Assembly (NCBI GenBank): GCA_947623455.1
Contig: OX392532.1
Coordinates: forward strand, 8,622,501 to 8,686,500
Reading direction: 5' to 3'
DNA from: Mimachlamys varia
Taxonomy: Eukaryota; Mollusca; Bivalvia; Pectinida; Pectinidae
DNA length: 64,000 nt
Shown: positions 25,612 to 36,989 of the stretch, in pieces
Layout of the letters: each line of letters opens with the position of its first letter
Numbering within the stretch: the first letter of the stretch is position 1
The notes under the pieces: generated by a model
Told to the model about the DNA's origin: nothing
The model's database searches: none
What the model saw: the letters and a program-made list of their open reading frames with translations, nothing else
Translations under genes and position numbers: made by a program

Positions 25612-26355
25612 AAGTGTTATGACTCGTATATAACATATTGACTGGTATAAAATGTGTATCAACTCGTATATAATGTGTATCAACTTGTATATAATGTGTA
25701 TCAACTCGTATATAATGTGTATCAACTCGTATATAATGTGTATCAACTCGTATATAATGTGTATCAACTCGTATAAAATGTGTATCAACTCGTATATAAT
25801 GTGTATCAACTCGTATATAATATGTATCAACTCGTATATAATGTGTATTAACTCGTATATAATGTGTATCAACTCGTATATAATGTATATCAACTCGTAT
25901 ATAATTTGTATCAACTCGTATATAATGTGTATCAACTCGTATATAATGTGTATTAACTCGTTTATAATGTGTATCAACTCGTATATAATGTGTATCAACT
26001 CGTATATAATGTGGATCAACAACTCGTATATAATGTGTATTAACTCGTATATAATGTGTATCAACTCGTATATAATGTGTATTAACTCGTATATAATGTG
26101 TATCAACTCGTATATAATGTGTATCAACTCGTATATAATGTGTATCAACTCGTATATAATGTGTATCAACTCGTATATAATGTGTATTAACTCGTTTATA
26201 ATGTGTATCAACTCGTATATAATGTGTATCAACTCGTACATAATGGTTATAAACTCGCATATAATGTGATTCAACTCGTATATAATGTGTATCAACTCGT
26301 ATATAATGTGTATCAACTCGTATATAATGTGTATCAACTCGTATATAATGTGTAT
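25612..26355. repeat. 21-bp satellite related to its left neighbour
   Basis: About 35 copies of TGTATCAACTCGTATATAAT plus G. It shares the ACTYGTATATAATGTG core with the array at 22893-25400 and differs in the rest. A divergent spacer at 25401-25611 still holds degenerate copies, for example GTGATTCGTATAATTC. One unit near 26010 has a 3-base insertion. Both strands remain open in more than one frame, so the open frames here are artefacts. Confidence 0.95.
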
Positions 26356-26735
26356 TAACACTATATAACGTGTATTAACACTATATAATGTGTATTGACA
26401 CTATATAATGTGTATTAACACTATATAATGTGTATTAACACTATATAATGTGTATTGACACTATATAATGTGTATTAACACTATATAATGTGTATTGACA
26501 CTATTTAATGTGTGTTAACACTATATAATGTGTATTGACACTATATAATGTGTATTGACACTATATAATGTGTATTAACACTATATAATGTGTATTAACA
26601 CTATATAATGTGTATTAACACTATATAATTTGTATTGACACTATATAATGTGTATTAACACTATATAATGTATATTAACACTATATAATGTGTATTAACA
26701 CTATATAATTTGTATGAACACCATATAATGTGTAC
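26350..26735. repeat. 20-bp satellite, third member of the series
   Basis: About 19 copies of TGTATTAACACTATATAATG, with TTGACA variants. It directly continues the 21-bp array on its left and keeps TGTAT and TATATAATG while losing a base. A few degenerate copies trail to about 26735. Confidence 0.93.
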
Positions 26736-26847
26736 AAGTATTTGTAGTATGTATGTTGCCCTCCATGTGTTATGAATTCCTACTTTTGGTTTGTCAACTG
26801 AAGTCATGTCTATGTTATGTTATTATTTAAAGAATTATTTTTGTATC

Positions 26848-26952
26848 AACATTCATGAGGTCATAACAACATTGGCATTGCTGACATGTTCCTATTGCGT
26901 TTCATGGTAAACATGTCCAGAAAGTCAATGTTGTTACGACCTCATGAAGGTT
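26848..26952. mobile_element. 105-bp hairpin (possible foldback element)
   Basis: A 43-base left arm (26848-26890) and right arm (26910-26952) are reverse complements with about seven mismatches, around a 19-base loop. Shared arm words include TTCATGAGGTC and TAACAACATTG. It could be a MITE relic or a transcribed hairpin; no target-site duplication is obvious. Confidence 0.6.
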
Positions 26953-28857
26953 AAAAAAATAAACCACATTCTTTACATTCTTCATTACTTCCACAATTAT
27001 AGAAGTGTCTAATATACGATAATCAACATGAAAAATAAACACCGGAACAGTCGATGGCATATATTATAGGACTAGCGGATACCGACCCGTGTAAGAAAAT
27101 CAAACGGAACCCAACTGTACCGATGTTATACCTTTAACAAGGTTCACTCCAAAGTGTGGCACTTACGGAAAGTTGATATAACATTTGCTAAGTAATACAA
27201 ATAAACTGCCAGCTTCCATCTTGTTGATAATGGAAAAAGAGTGAAGATAGACGGGGCGGTACTATTAAATTGAGTTTTTTCTTTTGCACTATTACAGGGG
27301 TCACAGTGTCTATAATCAAAAACTCGAGTTATAACACAGGTATCTCTGTATGAGGTGTACGTAAAATTAGTGTGTGTTACAGATGTGCAGGGCTGTTTAA
27401 ACACGCGTAGAGTGTTATACTTACACTCCCCATTTCACCCTTCCGAGTTCTGATGGCATTCATGTAACTGTAAATGACACAGCTCTTGTGTTATGATGTC
27501 ACGTTTATTGTAATTGTAACATTGGATACCAATGACCCTCTACAGATCACATACAAAACAAAGTCAGAACTCTCAGATTTTAATTGGTAAGTTGCTAAAA
27601 CTAATCAAAAATGGCACCTTGACTGATATCTGTCTGTTAAACTTTGTGATGCTCATAAACTGTGAATACCATACCTTGGTCCATTCAACTTATCCAATAA
27701 TTAGTAGAGTGTATGCGTTATAAATAAACCCCGGTACACTACTAATTGAATTTCCCAAGTTTATCTATTACTGTACAGTAATAAAGGACACAAATAAAAA
27801 CATATACTGTACAAGCAATTTGAGATGCAATGATTCACTAAACAAATTACAGGGACTTGACCTAGATATCCCCATGACGTACTCCAAATTTCAGTTCAAT
27901 ATGTGCACACGTTTTAGTGATAATGAACGGAAACTGAATTATTTGAAAAGGGGCCGTAACTCTGTATTAATCATCGTATCTATCACATTAAATAATCTTT
28001 GTTTTAGGTACAACTCAGTATAGGAATATATCTCGTAGCTGTATATCATTTGATCAGATATAAGTAATCCGCCCTTATCCACCCTTATACGTGCTTTACC
28101 CCCGGTGAGATGTCTCACGTCTGCCCCCCCCCCCCCCCCCCCCCCGTAGGTGCCTCTGTCACCCTCCCTACCTCCCCCGGGCACGCTACCGTGCGGAACG
28201 TATTGGGTATCTTCGTACATTTAGTCGTTCTTCCATTTCACATTCCGCGTTTGTTATTAGGATTTCTTTTCGCAGCACACGTGCTTCGTTCATTACTGAA
28301 CACAGACAAATGGTACGGAACCCCAGAAGGAGTCCAAGATCTGCTTGTACACTGTTTTTAGTCAGTACGCCGTTTTAATGGCTGTACTTTAAATTATGGA
28401 TATATTTAAATTGTCCAGAAGTTCGGGATTACAAAAAGTAGCACGCGATGAAAATGTTCTATTAACTTGCATTATGGCTACCTTTCATAAACCGGATGTT
28501 GATCATCAAACGCCACCTGGTGACAGAACACAGTGCCAGGGAAGAAGGCGTTGCAAATATAGAGATTCTATATTATAATCATGTAAACTTTAAAGCACGT
28601 TTCGTTCCAGCTGCGTAAAACATCGAGCACCAGTTCTGAAGCTCGGTAAATGTGTTGTGTTAGGACGAATGTCGCGCAGTCATACGCCAACGAATCAGAT
28701 AGTAATATGATTTTTTTGTGAAGATCGAATAATTGTTGATGAGTCATGTGACTACATCGTCATGTTAACGGGCCTTAAACCTTCATGTAATACGACATTT
28801 CAATTTAAGAATTTTGTTTAAGCCAGATAACAACAGTGAAACAGTGAAATGTCCAAC
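26953..28857. other. No recognised gene
   Basis: Unique AT-rich sequence with short open frames without family features. A C22 tract is listed separately. The palindrome GTGAGATGTCTCAC lies just before that tract, near 28105. Confidence 0.45.
28124..28145. repeat. Homopolymer C22 / G22
   Basis: Twenty-two consecutive C on the plus strand. The G-rich minus strand could adopt G-quadruplex structures. Such a tract is prone to length error in sequencing, so the exact count is uncertain. Confidence 0.95.
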
Positions 28858-29915
28858 ATCAGTGATAGGACCAAACCTCGGTGAAAGGACCAAACCTCAG
28901 TGAAAGGATCAAACCTCAGGGAAAGGACCAAATCTCAGTAATAGGACCAAACCTCGGTGAAAGGACCTAACATCAGTGAAGGACCAACTTATATGAAAGA
29001 ACCAACTTCAGTGAAAGGACCAACATCAGTTAAAGGACCAACATCAGTGAAAGGACCAAACCTAAGTGAAAGGACCAACATCAGTGAAAGGACCAACATC
29101 AGCGAAAGGACCAAACCTTAGTGAAAGGACCAACATCAGTGAAATGACCAACATCAGTGAAAGGACCAACATCAGTGAAAGGACTAAACCTTAGTGAAAG
29201 GACCAACATCAGTGAAAGGACCAACATCAGTGAAAGGACCAACATCAGTGAAAGGACTAAACCTTAGTGAAAGGACCAACATTAGTGAAAGGACCAACAT
29301 CAGTGAAAGGACCAAACCTTAGTGAAAGGACCAACATCAGTGAAAGGACCAACATCAGTTAAAGGACCAACATCAGTGAAAGGACCAACATCAGTGAAAG
29401 GACCAACATCAGTGAAAGGACCAACATCAGTGAAAGGACCAAACCTTAGTGAAAGGACCAACATCAGTGAAATGACCAACATCAGTGAAAGGACCAACAT
29501 CAGTGAAAGGACCAACATCAGTGAAAGGACCAACATCAGTGAAAGGACCAACATCAGTGAAAGGACCAAACCTTAGTGAAAGGACCAACATCAGTGAAAT
29601 GACCAACATCAGTGAAAGGACCAACATCAGTGAAAGGACCAACTTCAGTGAAAGGACCAACATCAGAGAAAGGACCAAACATCAGTGAAAGGACCAACAT
29701 CAGTGAAAGGACCAACATCAGTGAAAGTACCAACTTCAGTGAAAGGACCAACATCAGTGAAAGGACCAACATCAGAGAAAGGACCAAACATCAGTGAAAG
29801 GACCAACATCAGTGAAAGTACCAAACCTTAGTGAAAGGACCAACATCAGTGAAAGGACCGACATCAGTGAAAGGACCAACATCAGTGAAAGGACCAACAT
29901 CAGTGAAAGAATCAA
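28858..29915. repeat. 18/19-bp minisatellite, about 57 copies
   Basis: Units of GAAAGGACCAACATCAGT (18 bp), interspersed with GAAAGGACCAAACCTTAGT (19 bp). The left end is more degenerate. The 19-bp unit recurs at intervals of several 18-bp units, suggesting block amplification. Open frames reading KGPTSV or LSLMLV are repeat artefacts that shift at each 19-bp unit. Confidence 0.95.
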
Positions 29916-31447
29916 GCCTCATTAGAAGACCGCGTCATTTTTTATAATGTATCTTTATTATTAACAATATATGGCAGATGACACAGAAAATATGGAGGCG
30001 TGTGTCGCAGCAAAACTATTTCCTAAATATTGACTTAGATGATCTCGTTATACAATCTCGTGAAGACGTGACTTGATTTCTCTTCAGTTTTCGAAGCAGG
30101 CGCACGTGTATTACATCGCTCTACAGCATCTATAGCATCACATATGTATATAATATAATAGCACCATTACCCGGAAAGAAACTCGTGATGGTCGACATAA
30201 AATACGTAATGTTGATCAGTCCGTCAGATTTTATTTCTGAATTGCATTTTTGATAGTTCATATAATTGAGTCGTGTTTCAACTGGAGAGATGCAACGGTA
30301 ATTCAACAACATTTCTCCATATCTCAGATATCTTAAACGCTTTCTTGGCACAGTATCATTCGAGTGTAGGAATATTTCTTTCTTTATAGTTTTAAACCTT
30401 TTTTTCTCAAGTAGTTTCAAGATGAAAAACATTTAATATATATATATATAAAGAGAGAGAGAGAGAGAGGGAGAGAGAGGGAGAGAGAGAGCGTGAAAAA
30501 ATGATTATTTCAAATTCCGATCTCAAATGGAGAACTCGTATGTTGGTATGAGGTGAGATAAGTCTAGGAACAATTTTATCAAATATTAGAATAGTACTAC
30601 ATGTAGCTACATACAAGACCAAGTACTAACATAACCTCTATTTGATTCTGACAGTGATTGGTAGTATCATGCATGTAGTACAAAAATCAAACAGCCCTCT
30701 CACTGTCTATTGTTAATGTAACGTATTTCACCCTAAAGCATTTGGTACTTAAGTCACGTATTGTTATGATTTTGGCAATATGCAAACTGTTTTATATACG
30801 ATATACCCTAGCGTTAACACACCAGGGAGAGATAACGACAGAAATAAAAACACCATAAACCCCCAAAATAACCCGGACTTTTAAACGATTGTTCAATGCG
30901 ATCCTACCGTCACGGCCGATGTGTTCCGGGAGACGGTACACTACGGTAGCTTTAAAAACCTGACAAAGGTATAATGCTTAAACACTTTATTTTAGGATTT
31001 ATATTATGTTTACTTTAAACGTTAGAGAATCTTGTCGACTTTTAAATCTGTACTGTCCGGACAGGTTCAGTGTGTTGGTTCTACATACCGTTAATACCAT
31101 GATTGTATGATATACCTGGACGGTCATCTCTAATTTAGACTTAGGTTTTAAACATGAGCCGGACTTTCTTTGTTCAATTTACGTAAAAATAAGTTATATA
31201 CAAGTACAAATTATTGAATTCCTGACACTTATCAGTGCATCAAGTTAGCATTTACTGTATTCCGAACTCCTACTAAGGACCGTATACGTATCCTGTGGTC
31301 CACATAACTTATAATTAATTGATTATCTTAACATTACGCCCTCCCCTGTCCCACTCCTCTCTCTAGATCGGAGCCCTCTAGATCTGTCGCTGATGTAACA
31401 CCTGGAGGCTCGGGTTTTACCTGTAGTATAGTGTGGGTACGGCTTAC
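29916..31447. other. No recognised gene
   Basis: Unique sequence with short open frames on both strands. A TA/GA microsatellite at 30436-30492 is listed separately. The right edge adjoins a possible minus-strand exon. Confidence 0.4.
30436..30492. repeat. (TA)n(GA)n compound microsatellite
   Basis: A TA dinucleotide run followed by GA repeats interrupted by GGG at two places. Simple-sequence DNA. Confidence 0.95.
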
Positions 31448-31642
31448 CTTGAGGGGGATATACTCCGCCCGGGGGTCATTTCTGTCCATATCCAATTGCA
31501 ATTCTCCGACCACAAGTGAAACACTGTTGTCTACCGAGACGTGCGTGTTAGCTTTAAGTGTCGGGGTGTGCCAATGAACTAGAACTGACACATACCTATT
31601 TTGGGGGTATTTAAATACCCCAAACTTACAGTTGGTATTCAT
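31448..31642 (-). CDS. Possible exon of an unrecognised gene (weak)
   Basis: A 65-codon open stretch on the minus strand ends at AAG|GTAAGCC, a near-consensus splice donor with the last base at 31448, in phase 0. The encoded tail, ELQLDMDRNDPRAEYIPLK, looks compositionally like real protein. The ATG at 31642 is in-frame, with A at -3. Possible internal acceptors (such as GTCTCGGTAG about 120 bases upstream of the donor) would make the exon shorter. I recognise no family, and the call rests only on donor plus composition. Confidence 0.22.
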
Positions 31643-31794
31643 TTACCTGGCTAACTATTAAAAGGCCAATCTTTTCCGAAATCCTTTATGTAGTTATTGT
31701 ACAATTAAACTGTAGGCTACGATCACCTTGACGAACAGGACGACTGATCAGATTACGAGTCTAACGTATGAAACCAATTGCAGTTTAACTTACA

Positions 31795-32015
31795 ACAAAA
31801 TAAGATAAGATAAATTTTATTTAACATAAGCTCTGAAGAGCTTTTGACCGACATAAAGATACTATATGATATAAGGCAAAAACGTTATGTTTTATATATA
31901 TATATATGTATATGACCAAATAGATTTCTCCGCGGGGCGTGTGACGATTTATTCACTTTCCTTTGAAAATATACAAGCAATATAAATCACATTTAAAAAA
32001 TGAGCCATTCTGTGC
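31795..32015 (-). mobile_element. Second LINE 3'-end fragment
   Basis: Contains TCTGAAGAGCTTTTGACCGA, matching the flank of the LINE remnant at about 9852. It is bordered on the left by ATAAGATAAGATAAA, which read on the minus strand is a short TTATC-type microsatellite tail. The downstream word CATTTAAAAAATGA is also shared. This fits a severely 5'-truncated insertion of the same family in the same orientation as the copy at 10190-11935. Confidence 0.45.
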
Positions 32016-32019
32016 AAAC

Positions 32020-32190
32020 TGGGCTATGTCCCACTGGATAGTGAACTTGCCCCCGTTCACCAAGGCGGCCACAGTTCGATTCCCCGACCGGACCTGAGAA
32101 AGGTAGAGGTCACCTACCCGACCTCACAGGTTTTCGCCGGGTACTCTTGTTTCCTTCGACGATAAGTCTTCAGTTCGCGCAAACAAATAA
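32020..32190 (+). mobile_element. tRNA-derived SINE
   Basis: A tRNA-like head at about 32024-32095 contains a clear B-box-type sequence, AGTTCGATTCCCCG, and an upstream region in the place of an A box (CACTGGATAGTGAA). A conserved-looking body follows: CTCACAGGTTTTCGCCGGGT, then ACTCTTGTTTCCTTCGACGA, and TAAGTCTTCAGTTCGCGC. RNA polymerase III SINEs with this head-plus-body layout are common in bivalves. The A box is too degraded to assign a parental tRNA. Confidence 0.55.
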
Positions 32191-32365
32191 AGATTTTAAT
32201 TCGACTGGTATAGTACTTTTGATTAAAAGGGGGAGGTGTACAAAGAATTTTTTTTCTCAAAAATATTTCTGGTTTGCTTTTAAAAGTTTCTAGTCACTCT
32301 GACAGAACAATCTTTTAAAATTACTCTCATTACCTTGCTGACACCACAATGACAAACATATACAT

Positions 32366-34770
32366 ACATGTGTGTACACGTGCTGGACGTACATGTATGT
32401 ACACGTTCCTGATTATCACAAACATACACGTGTTGGACATATATGTATGCACACGTTCCTGATTATCACAAACATACACGTGCTCGACATATATATATGT
32501 ACACGTTCCTGATTATCACAAACATACACGTGCTGGACATATATATATATGTACACGTTCCTGATTATCACAAACATGCACGTGCTGGACATATATATAT
32601 GTACACGTTCCTGATTATCACAAATATGCACGTGCTGGACATATATATATGTACACGTTCCTGATTATCACAAACATACACGTGCTGGACATATATATAT
32701 GTACACGTTCCTTATTATCACAAACATACACGTGCTGGACATATATATATGTACACGTTCCTTATTATCACAAACATACACGTGCTGGACATATATATAT
32801 GTACACGTTCCTGATTATCACAAACATGCACGTGCTGGACATATATATATGTACACGTTCCTGATTATCACAAACATGCACGTGCTGGACATATATGTAT
32901 GAACACGTTCCTGATTATCACAAACATACACGTGTTGGACATATATGTATGAACACGTTCCTGATTATCACAAATATACACGTGCTGGACATATATATAT
33001 GTACACGTTCCTGATTATCACAAATATACACGTGCTGGACATATATATATGTACACGTTCCTGATTATCACAAACATACACGTGCTGGACATATATATAT
33101 ATGTACACGTTCCTGATTATCACAAACATGCACGTGCTGGACATATATATATGTACACGTTCCTGATTATCACAAATATGCAGGTGCTGGACATATATAT
33201 ATGTACACGTTCCTGATTATCACAAATATGCAGGTGCTGGACATATATATATGCACACGTTCCTGATTATCACAAATATGCACGTGCTGGACATATATAT
33301 ATGTACACGTTCCTGATTATCACACATATGCACGTGCTGGACATATATATATATGTACACGTTCCTGATTATCACAAATATGCACGTGCTGGACATATAT
33401 ATATGTACACGTTCCTGATTATCACAAACATGCACGTGCTGGACATACATATATGTACACGTTCCTGATTATCACAAACATACACGTGCTGGACATATAT
33501 ATATGTACACGTTCCTGATTATCACAAACATGCACGTGCTGGACATATATATATGTACACGTTCCTTATTATCACAAACATACACGTGCTGGACATATAT
33601 ATATGTACACGTTCCTTATTATCACAAACATACACGTGCTGGACATATATATATGTACACGTTCCTGATTATCACAAACATGCACGTGCTGGACATATAT
33701 GTATGAACACGTTCCTGATTATCACAAACATACACGTGTTGGACATATATGTATGAACACGTTCCTGATTATCACAAATATACACGTGCTGGACATATAT
33801 ATATGTACACGTTCCTGATTATCACAAATATACACGTGCTGGACATATATATATGTACACGTTCCTGATTATCACAAACATACACGTGCTGGACATATAT
33901 ATATATGTACACGTTCCTGATTATCACAAACATGCACGTGCTGGACATATATATATGTACACGTTCCTGATTATCACAAATATGCAGGTGCTGGACATAT
34001 ATATATGTACACGTTCCTGATTATCACAAATATGCAGGTGCTGGACATATATATATGCACACGTTCCTGATTATCACAAATATGCACGTGCTGGACATAT
34101 ATATATGTACACGTTCCTGATTATCACACATATGCACGTGCTGGACATATATATATATGTACACGTTCCTGATTATCACAAATATGCACGTGCTGGACAT
34201 ATATATATGTACACGTTCCTGATTATCACAAACATGCACGTGCTGGACATACATATATGTACACGTTCCTGATTATCACAAACATACACGTGCTGGACAT
34301 ATATATATGTACACGTTCCTGATTATCACAAACATGCACGTGCTGGACATATATATATGTACACGTTCCTTATTATCACAAACATACACGTGCTGGACAT
34401 ATATATATGTACACGTTCCTGATTATCACAAACATACACGTGCTGGACATACATATATGTACACGTTCCTGATTATCACAAACATACACTTGCTGGACAT
34501 ACATATATGTACACGTTCTTGATTATCACAAACATGCACGTGCTGGACATATATATATGTACACGTTCCTGATTATCACAAATATGCACGTGCTGGACAT
34601 AAACATATGTACACGTTCCTGATTATCACAAATATACACGTGCTGGACATATATACACTTTATATGTACACGTTCCTGATTATCACAAATATGCACGTTC
34701 TGGACATACATATATGTACACGTTCCTGATTATCACAAATATGCACGTGCTGGACATATATATATGTACA
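32366..34770. repeat. 50-bp satellite with ~804-bp higher-order repeat
   Basis: About 47 copies of a 50-bp monomer containing GTACACGTTCCTGATTATCA; some copies are 52 bp owing to an extra TA. Most carry CACGTG. Private variants recur 804 bp apart: CGTGTTGGAC at 32931 and 33735; CAGGTGCTGG pairs at 33181/33231 and about 33985/34035; CCTTATT at 33564 and 34368. An extra monomer in the left copy moves an upstream variant pair to 854 bp. Read-through frames are artefacts. Confidence 0.96.
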
Positions 34771-35640
34771 CGTGCTGGACACATGTACACGTTTCTGATT
34801 AACAGAAACATATACACACATGTATGTACATGTGCTGGACATATGTGTTTTTACACGTTCCTGATTATAACAAACATGCACGTGCTGGACATATATATAT
34901 GTACACGTGCTGGACACATGTACACGTTTCTGATTACTAGAAACATATACACACATGTATGTACACGTGCTGGACACATGTACACGTTTCTGATTACTAC
35001 AAACATATACACACATGTATGTACACGTGCTGGACACATGTACACGTTTCTGATTACTTCAAACATATACACACATGTATGTACACGTGCTGGACACATG
35101 TACACGTTTCTGATTACTAGAAACATATACACACATGTATGTACACGTGCTGGACACATGCACACGTTTCTGATTACTAGAAACATATACACACATGTAT
35201 GTACACGTGCTGGACACATGTACACGTTTCTGATTACTAGAAACATATACACACATGTATGTACACGTGCTGGACACATGTACACGTTTCTGATTACTAC
35301 AAACATATACACACATGTATGTACACGTGCTGGACACATGTACACGTTTCTGATTACTACAAACATATACACACATGTATGTACACGTGCTGGACACATG
35401 TACACGTTTCTGATTACTAGAAACATATACACACATGTATGTACACGTGCTGGACACATGTACACGTTTCTGATTACTAGAAACATATACACACATGTAT
35501 GTACACGTGCTGGACACATGTACACGTTTCTGATTACTACAAACATATACACACATGTATGTACACGTGCTGGACACATGTACACGTTTCTGATTACTAG
35601 AAACATATACACACATGTATGTACATGTGCTGGACATATA
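34771..35640. repeat. 60-bp satellite derived from the 50-bp family
   Basis: About 14 copies of a 60-bp monomer, almost perfect between 34925 and 35620. It keeps CACGTGCTGGACA, TACACGTTTCTGATTA and CATATA from the 50-bp monomer and adds ACACATGTATGTA. Main variation is ACTAG, ACTAC or ACTTC before AAACATATAC. Transitional hybrid units lie at 34745-34930. Sixty being a multiple of three keeps frames open for 314 (plus) and 274 (minus) codons. Confidence 0.95.
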
Positions 35641-35684
35641 TACACGTACACTTCCTGATTTTCACAAACATACATGCAAAGTGA

Positions 35685-36071
35685 TTAAAGGCCCAATATA
35701 CAAGGACATTTTTGTGATTCCGAAAAATTCTGAAAAAAAACTGCAGTTGATAACCATGCAAAAATAAGCCTAAAACGAAGTAAACCTGAGCGGTAACTAA
35801 CAAGAAACTCTGGACAAAAGAAATCCAAAAAATTGAAAATGATTCAGGTGGGGCCCACTTCAACAACAAACCGAAGGTAAAAGACGGTTCGACATGGACG
35901 CGTGTTTACAAATAGCGTATTTCAACTGCTGCTGTACCGGTAACCGCGAAAGAATTAATCTTGAATATTGCTGATATCAGTTAATCTTAGCTAAATCTAT
36001 AAATATAATAAGTTATTAGGCTTGATTTTCGCTTCAAGTTTTGCCGAAAGTTACGTATATTGGGCCTTTAA
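35685..36071. mobile_element. MITE candidate with exact inverted ends and TTAA flanks
   Basis: TTAAAGGCCCAATATAC at 35685-35701 is matched exactly in reverse complement by 36055-36071. If the outer TTAA is a target-site duplication, the element is about 379 bp (35689-36067) with 13-bp terminal inverted repeats starting AGGCCC. TTAA target sites are typical of piggyBac-type transposition. It has no coding capacity, so it would be non-autonomous. It sits immediately right of the 60-bp satellite. Confidence 0.75.
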
Positions 36072-36989
36072 TATAAGTTGGATAACTTGTTTTATAATTG
36101 TTGTAAAATAAATAAAGTTTATATTTTTTTAAACATACATGAACATTGGCAATACATATCTAATCGATAACAGTAATAGAACAAAGTTTTATATTACGAT
36201 CAGTGACAGAACTCCCACCAACACACATTGTTATAGTACCGTTACCCAGACAATTCCTGATAATTTGTGACTGGACAAAGCTTGCCAATATTTCCGACAT
36301 AAGGGGAACGACTCCCAATTTTCATTAATACTTTTATTATCAGAGTTGTTTCCCTTGTTACATGATTGGTAGTATAAGTAGGTCGATATTGATCTGAAAC
36401 CCTGAAACGAGACATTCCATTTTACATTTCGTTGTGATCGGAAACAATTGTTAATAGGAACCAATTCATACACAAGTGGGTCGTTCATTTATTACATGTA
36501 CAGCATATACATTTCCCGGTCACAGTACCAAGGATACCACAATACTGATTTGTATTACACCAACCCTTGGCGGTGAATGGATTAAGGATGTCAAATTACC
36601 ATTTCCATTTTTCAGTGGATTTACAAAATACATCCAAAACTACAACTCTCTCTGTCGTCAGATATTTACATTTTACAATTGGAAATATTTTTCGAAATCC
36701 TTTCTGTTCTATTTTGCAATTCAAAGTTTAGAGAGCGCTCGGAAACGTCAATTCTCCGCACGATCAATGTAAACTAACGCTAGTACACACGTACAACGCT
36801 ATATGGTGGTCGACACGTGGTGAAAATTACACGAACTCCATCATACTACATCAGTACAGCACAGATAGTTAAGTCTAATACATCAGTACAACACAGACAG
36901 TTAAGTCTAATAGTCTCAATTGGCGATAGGACCTTTCGGGAATACAATACGTAATTGGATGGAGATTTACAATAAATACAATACAAATT
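36072..36989. other. No recognised gene
   Basis: Unique AT-rich sequence between the MITE candidate and the 27-bp satellite. Short open frames at 36231-36488 (minus) and 36476-36772 (plus) overlap and have no recognisable features. Confidence 0.45.

Noticed and set aside
25573..26361. Repetitive frames on both strands (MCINSYI, ELIHIIY)
   Set aside because: A 21-bp satellite open in several frames and on both strands; no protein signal beyond the repeat.
34714..35675. Open frames of 314 and 274 codons on opposite strands
   Set aside because: The 60-bp satellite period is a multiple of three; both strands open at once is an array effect.
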